Shown: positions 54,419-57,913 of the stretch, one piece after another
Layout of the letters: the number at the start of each line of letters is the position of its first letter
Position numbering within the stretch: position 1 is the stretch's first letter
DNA from: Clostridiales bacterium
GTDB lineage: Bacteria > Bacillota > Clostridia > Caldicoprobacterales > DTU083
DNA length: 57,913 nucleotides
NCBI GenBank assembly: GCA_012838915.1
Contig: DUOI01000115.1
Coordinates: forward strand, 1-57,913
Direction: 5' to 3'
Translations under genes and position numbers: made by a program
The notes under the pieces: generated by a model
Database searches by the model: none
Seen by the model: the letters and a program-made list of their open reading frames with translations, nothing else
What the model was told of the DNA's origin: nothing

Positions 54419-56323
54419 TCAGAGGGCTTTTTCCCGGATTTCCTTAAGCAGCAGCCCTTTAAACTCTTCTGCCTTGATAACGCCCATATCGCCTTCCTTC
54501 CTGGAGCGAACCGCTACGCTGCCGTTTTCCACTTCCTTGTCGCCGATAACAAGCATATAGTTGATCTTTTCTAATTGAGCCTCCCGTATTTTGTATCCGA
54601 TTTTCTCATTCCTCAGATCGCACTCCGCCCGTATGCCGCTTTTAGTAAATTCGTCCATGAGTTTATGAATATACTCATTGGATCGATCGGTAATGGACAA
54701 CAGTTTTACCTGGACCGGTGCCAGCCAGGCCGGAAAAGCTCCTGCAAAGTGCTCGGTCAGAATGGCAATAAACCGTTCAATACTGCCGAATATCACCCGG
54801 TGGATCATAACCGGCCGGTGCTTTTCTCCGTCGGAGCCCACATAGGTTAAATCAAACCGCTCCGGCATCTGGAAATCCAGCTGAATGGTGCCGCATTGCC
54901 AGGTACGGCCCAGGCAATCCTCTAAATGGAAATCAATTTTAGGCCCGTAAAATGCGCCGTCCCCTTCATTTATTTTGTAGGACAAACCCTTGTGCTCCAG
55001 GGCTTCCTGCAGGGCTTTTGTGGCTTTATCCCAATCTTCCTCGCTTCCCATGGAATCTTCAGGCCTGGTGGATAATTCCACATGATACCTGAAGCCGAAT
55101 AAATTGTAAAAATCATCTACCATATTGATGACTCCGATAATTTCACCCTTAATCTGCTCGGGCAGCATAAAAATATGGGCATCGTCCTGGGTAAAACAAC
55201 GCACCCGCATCAATCCGTGAAGAGCTCCGGACAATTCGTGCCGGTGTACCAGTCCCAGCTCGCATATCCGCAGGGGAAGATCCCGATAGCTATGGATTTT
55301 TCTATTGTATACAAGCATACTTCCCGGACAGTTCATGGGCTTGACGGCATAATCCATATCGTCAATTTTGGTAAAGTACATGTTTTCCTTATAATGTTCC
55401 CAATGACCGGAACGAATCCAGAGATCCCGATTCAGAATAATAGGGCTTTTGATTTCCTGATATCCATGCCTTACATGCTCTTTCCGCCAATAATCCTCCA
55501 GTTGGTTGCGAAGTATCATGCCCTTGGGATGGAAAAAGGGAAAGCCCGGACCTTCCTCCTGAATGCTGAACAAATCCAAATCCTTGCCCAACTTTCTATG
55601 GTCCCGCTTTTTTGCTTCCTCCAGGCGGTTCAGGTATTCTGTCAGCTGACTTTTTTTGGGGAATGAAACACCGTATATACGCTGAAGCATTTTGTTTTTT
55701 TCACTGCCCCTCCAATATGCTCCGGCTACATTGAGCAGCTTAATTGCCTTAACTGCCCCGGTGGACATAATATGCGGCCCGGCGCACAGATCAACAAAAT
55801 CGCCCTGACGGTAAAAGGAAATCACTTCATCCTCCGGCAAATCGCTGATTAATTCCATTTTATAACTCTCGCCCTTTTCCTGCATCAGCTTAAGTGCTTC
55901 CTCCCGGGGCAGCTCAAAACGGCTTAGTTCCAGGTTTTGCTTTACAATTCGGGTCATTTCCTTTTCAATGGCTTCCAGGTCCTCAGTACTGAAGGGCTTG
56001 TCTACTTCGAAATCATAGTAGAATCCGTTGTCAATTGCCGGGCCGATGGCAAGCTTTGCTTCCGGAAACAGATTCTTTACCGCCTGGGCCAGGATATGAG
56101 AGGAGGTATGCCAAAACGCCTTTTTGCCCTCCTGATCCTCAAAGGTTAATATTTTCAAATCCGAGTCTTCATAGATTTTCTTCCTGATATCAGCGGTGCG
56201 GCCGTTCACCTCCCCCGCCATGGCGGTCCGGGCCAGACCCGGGCTGATGTCTCTGGCAATATCCAGCACTGACATACCTTCCGGATATTCCTTAACCTTA
56301 TTGTCCTTCAATCTAATCTTCAT
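54419..56323 (-). CDS. thrS: threonyl-tRNA synthetase
   Basis: 634 aa. TGS domain (about 1-62), editing-type second additional domain with HTSSH (about 73-77) and CAGPH, class II catalytic core with the zinc-binding MNCPG motif, and the C-terminal anticodon-binding domain. ATG with AAAGGAG upstream; T-box leader in front. Confidence 0.97.
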   Translation of the reverse strand: MKIRLKDNKVKEYPEGMSVLDIARDISPGLARTAMAGEVNGRTADIRKKIYEDSDLKILTFEDQEGKKAFWHTSSHILAQAVKNLFPEAKLAIGPAIDNGFYYDFEVDKPFSTEDLEAIEKEMTRIVKQNLELSRFELPREEALKLMQEKGESYKMELISDLPEDEVISFYRQGDFVDLCAGPHIMSTGAVKAIKLLNVAGAYWRGSEKNKMLQRIYGVSFPKKSQLTEYLNRLEEAKKRDHRKLGKDLDLFSIQEEGPGFPFFHPKGMILRNQLEDYWRKEHVRHGYQEIKSPIILNRDLWIRSGHWEHYKENMYFTKIDDMDYAVKPMNCPGSMLVYNRKIHSYRDLPLRICELGLVHRHELSGALHGLMRVRCFTQDDAHIFMLPEQIKGEIIGVINMVDDFYNLFGFRYHVELSTRPEDSMGSEEDWDKATKALQEALEHKGLSYKINEGDGAFYGPKIDFHLEDCLGRTWQCGTIQLDFQMPERFDLTYVGSDGEKHRPVMIHRVIFGSIERFIAILTEHFAGAFPAWLAPVQVKLLSITDRSNEYIHKLMDEFTKSGIRAECDLRNEKIGYKIREAQLEKINYMLVIGDKEVENGSVAVRSRKEGDMGVIKAEEFKGLLLKEIREKAL

Positions 56324-56382
56324 TTGATTCCACTCCTTTCACTGTTAATCAATGAACTAAAATACATTTATCAAAAATCAAA

Positions 56383-56580
56383 AAAGCCCTCATCCCGTAA
56401 AGGGACGAGAGCTCTGCTCGCGGTTCCACCCTTGTTGGCAAAAAATGCCCAACTCGTGCGGATTATAACGGCATCCCGCCGAAATGCTCCAAGGCTGGTT
56501 TTCAACCAAATCCTGTCCGGGAATGCTTCCAGCCTGCGGCATTCCCTCTCTGATGACGGTGCTTTGGTTTACTCGTCCTT
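56383..56580 (-). promoter_or_regulatory. T-box riboswitch of thrS
   Basis: GGACGAG at the Stem I base (56573-56579), AGAGAGGGAATGCC AG-bulge region, specifier ACC (threonine) at 56499-56497 in GAAAACCAGCC, T-box AAGGGTGGAACCGCG at 56419-56433, and terminator AGCTCTCGTCCC / GGGATGAGGGCT followed by a T run near 56383-56412. Confidence 0.96.
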
Positions 56581-56620
56581 TTCAACGCATTTACTTATAG
56601 TTTACTGTTTATTAGCAATC

Positions 56621-56650
56621 ATTATAGTCCGACTGCGCCCGGAATGTCAA
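56621..56650 (-). promoter_or_regulatory. sigma-A promoter of the thrS T-box transcript
   Basis: Perfect TTGACA, 18-nt spacer, perfect TATAAT on the minus strand. The -35 box overlaps the stop codon of the DUF445 gene. Confidence 0.88.
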
Positions 56651-57255
56651 GAAATATTTCTCAGCAAAAGCAGCAGGAGTCCCTGTATCAACCCAATCAC
56701 GGCCCCCAGTACACCCCCCAGGTATTCAATGTACTTCAGCTCCTTACTGGCAATCTCCAATGTCAGCAGCTCTACTTCCTCCAGTTCCAAATTTTTAATG
56801 CGCTGCTCCACCATATTGCTTATGTTAATTTTTTGTACAGATTGCTCTATTAAATCTCCCATGGAGTTATCCACAAAGTTCCCTATTTCCTGAGTCACTG
56901 TATCACGAACACGGGACAATATAGCTTGTTTAATCCCTCTGGGGATGAAGGAAGGGATGCGCTCTTCAATCACAGCCAGAATTCTGGCTCTTATGCTTCG
57001 AATCAGCTCCAGTCTGTTTTCGCCTTCAATAAGCCTGCTGACCAAATCCTTAACGGAAATCAGCTCCTTTTCAACGGTTGCCCCGATAGTGACGGCAATT
57101 TCCTCTCTCCGCCTGGGAATCAGTCCCTGTAATTCAATTTTTATCAACGGCACACGCCGGGGCCGGATAGGCCGAAACAGCATTTTCACTGCCAAGTAAT
57201 TGGTAAACCAACCGATTAAGGCTCCCACTACCGTCATTATCAACAATTCAATCAA
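56647..57255 (-). CDS. DUF445 family membrane protein
   Basis: 202 aa. N-terminal membrane segment with GALIGWFTNYLAVKMLFRP, the DUF445 signature, then an amphipathic helical region and a C-terminal hydrophobic helix (about 178-198). Function unknown. TTG start with GGGGGTGA upstream. Shorter than the two-copy DUF445 proteins such as YheB, but of a common length. Confidence 0.85.
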   Translation of the reverse strand: MIELLIMTVVGALIGWFTNYLAVKMLFRPIRPRRVPLIKIELQGLIPRRREEIAVTIGATVEKELISVKDLVSRLIEGENRLELIRSIRARILAVIEERIPSFIPRGIKQAILSRVRDTVTQEIGNFVDNSMGDLIEQSVQKINISNMVEQRIKNLELEEVELLTLEIASKELKYIEYLGGVLGAVIGLIQGLLLLLLRNIS

Positions 57256-57351
57256 ATTTCTTCACCCCCGGTTTAACCCGTCCTGATACAATCCCCATTT
57301 TAACCCATAGTCGGGTAGAAGAAAAGGCTCAATTTTTGTCAAAAAAAATAA

Positions 57352-57379
57352 GCACCGGAACAACAATTCATTCCGATGC
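57352..57379 (-). terminator. terminator of the ytxC-like gene
   Basis: Minus strand GCATCGGAA pairs with TTCCGGTGC (one G-U), followed by TTATTTTTTTT. Confidence 0.85.
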
Positions 57380-57447
57380 CTGATTACAATCATTTAATTA
57401 TAATTACAAGGTGCGTAAGCAATTTCATTTAATACCCGTTCTGCATC

Positions 57448-57913
57448 TCATTGCTGCCGGGGCAGGATCCCTTCCTCGGACAAGGTAACCTTTCCGATGA
57501 ATACATTGTTAATGGTATTCAACAGCTCCTTATTTTGAATCCGGTCGTACTCATGGATGGTAATTTTTCTTGGTGCAATTGTAATCAGGGAGCTGATTAA
57601 TAAATCATCATGACTGATTTCCTTGTGGCTGATCTCCTTAGCCAGGTCCTCCAATAAATCATTGTTTATTATGCGAAGGCCGGCATCCAACAGAATATAT
57701 TTCTTATCCTCTCCCATCACTACATGTACCTCTTCCACCTTGGGTTCCTGGATTTCTACGAAATAACGAAGCAGCTTGATGAATTCACCGTACTCCTTTT
57801 CTATCAACAGATCATCCACTGCCCGATCCACTGCTTCTTCCAGTTCATGCTTGAAATCCTTCAAGCGGAAGCGAATGAAGCCTTCCAATACCATTTCATC
57901 ATTGTTTTCCAAA
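57448..57913 (-). CDS. ytxC: YtxC-like sporulation protein, 5' end outside the window
   Basis: At least 154 residues; the frame is open to the window edge, so the true start lies beyond 57913. VLEGFIRFRLKDF and the DLLISSLITIAPRKITIHE block are typical of the YtxC family, found in spore formers upstream of thrS. The biochemical role is unknown. Confidence 0.8.
   Translation of the reverse strand, partial: LENNDEMVLEGFIRFRLKDFKHELEEAVDRAVDDLLIEKEYGEFIKLLRYFVEIQEPKVEEVHVVMGEDKKYILLDAGLRIINNDLLEDLAKEISHKEISHDDLLISSLITIAPRKITIHEYDRIQNKELLNTINNVFIGKVTLSEEGILPRQQ

Overview
This window looks like chromosome from an endospore-forming, low-to-moderate GC Gram-positive bacterium of the Clostridia type. 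The evidence is a spoIIAA-spoIIAB-sigF operon, spoVA genes, a YtxC-like sporulation gene, T-box leaders, GGAGG-type ribosome binding sites, and the block thrS-infC-rpmI-rplT ... trkHA-trmH-pheST-zapA-U32-mutS2 that is typical of Clostridia. I cannot name the species from sequence alone.

Layout. 0.26-3.2 kb: bifunctional PBP1A (+). 3.4-6.8 kb (-): spoIIAA-spoIIAB-sigF, a 65-aa membrane ORF, spoVAA, spoVAB and a 52-aa ORF, read from a near-perfect sigma-H promoter. 7.0-11.3 kb (-): an unknown small protein, L25/Ctc, a Tyr/Gly-rich coat-like protein and an FtsH-type protease. 11.8-14.3 kb (+): a second bifunctional PBP. 14.4-18.1 kb (-): mrfB and mrfA, a DNA-repair exonuclease and helicase pair. 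18.6-19.5 kb (-): a REP-associated tyrosine transposase (RAYT). 19.9-24.7 kb (-): the pyruvate dehydrogenase operon pdhA-pdhB-pdhC-lpd. 24.9-32.2 kb (-): a PPOX protein, a membrane protein, a Wzz-like protein, an L,D-transpeptidase, a lone sugar-binding protein, a CoA-binding protein, thiI and iscS. 32.6-34.4 kb (+): a zinc-ribbon membrane protein with four 25-aa repeats. 34.5-42.1 kb (-): HtrA protease, a two-component system, xylulokinase and MutS2. 42.2-57.9 kb (-): U32 peptidase, zapA, pheST with T-box, trmH, trkA/trkH, bacterioferritin, rplT-rpmI-infC with an L20-type leader and an AUU start, thrS with T-box, a DUF445 protein and a truncated ytxC.

The most unusual system is a dispersed short repeat with core GGGGACAGTTCTCAA. 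At least 13 copies are present, mostly in pairs 25-37 nt apart, and 11 of them lie within about 6 kb of the RAYT gene, which itself sits between oppositely oriented copies. The repeat is not confined to intergenic DNA. Three in-frame copies make up most of the flexible linker of the PDH E2 subunit, and one copy supplies the last codons of mrfB. This looks like a RAYT/REP system in a Firmicute whose repeats have become protein-coding sequence.

Other points: a sigma-H-like promoter before the zinc-ribbon repeat protein shares its -35 box exactly with the spoIIA promoter; the spoVA operon stops after spoVAB; pheST and thrS each have their own vegetative promoter and T-box, with specifier codons UUC and ACC.
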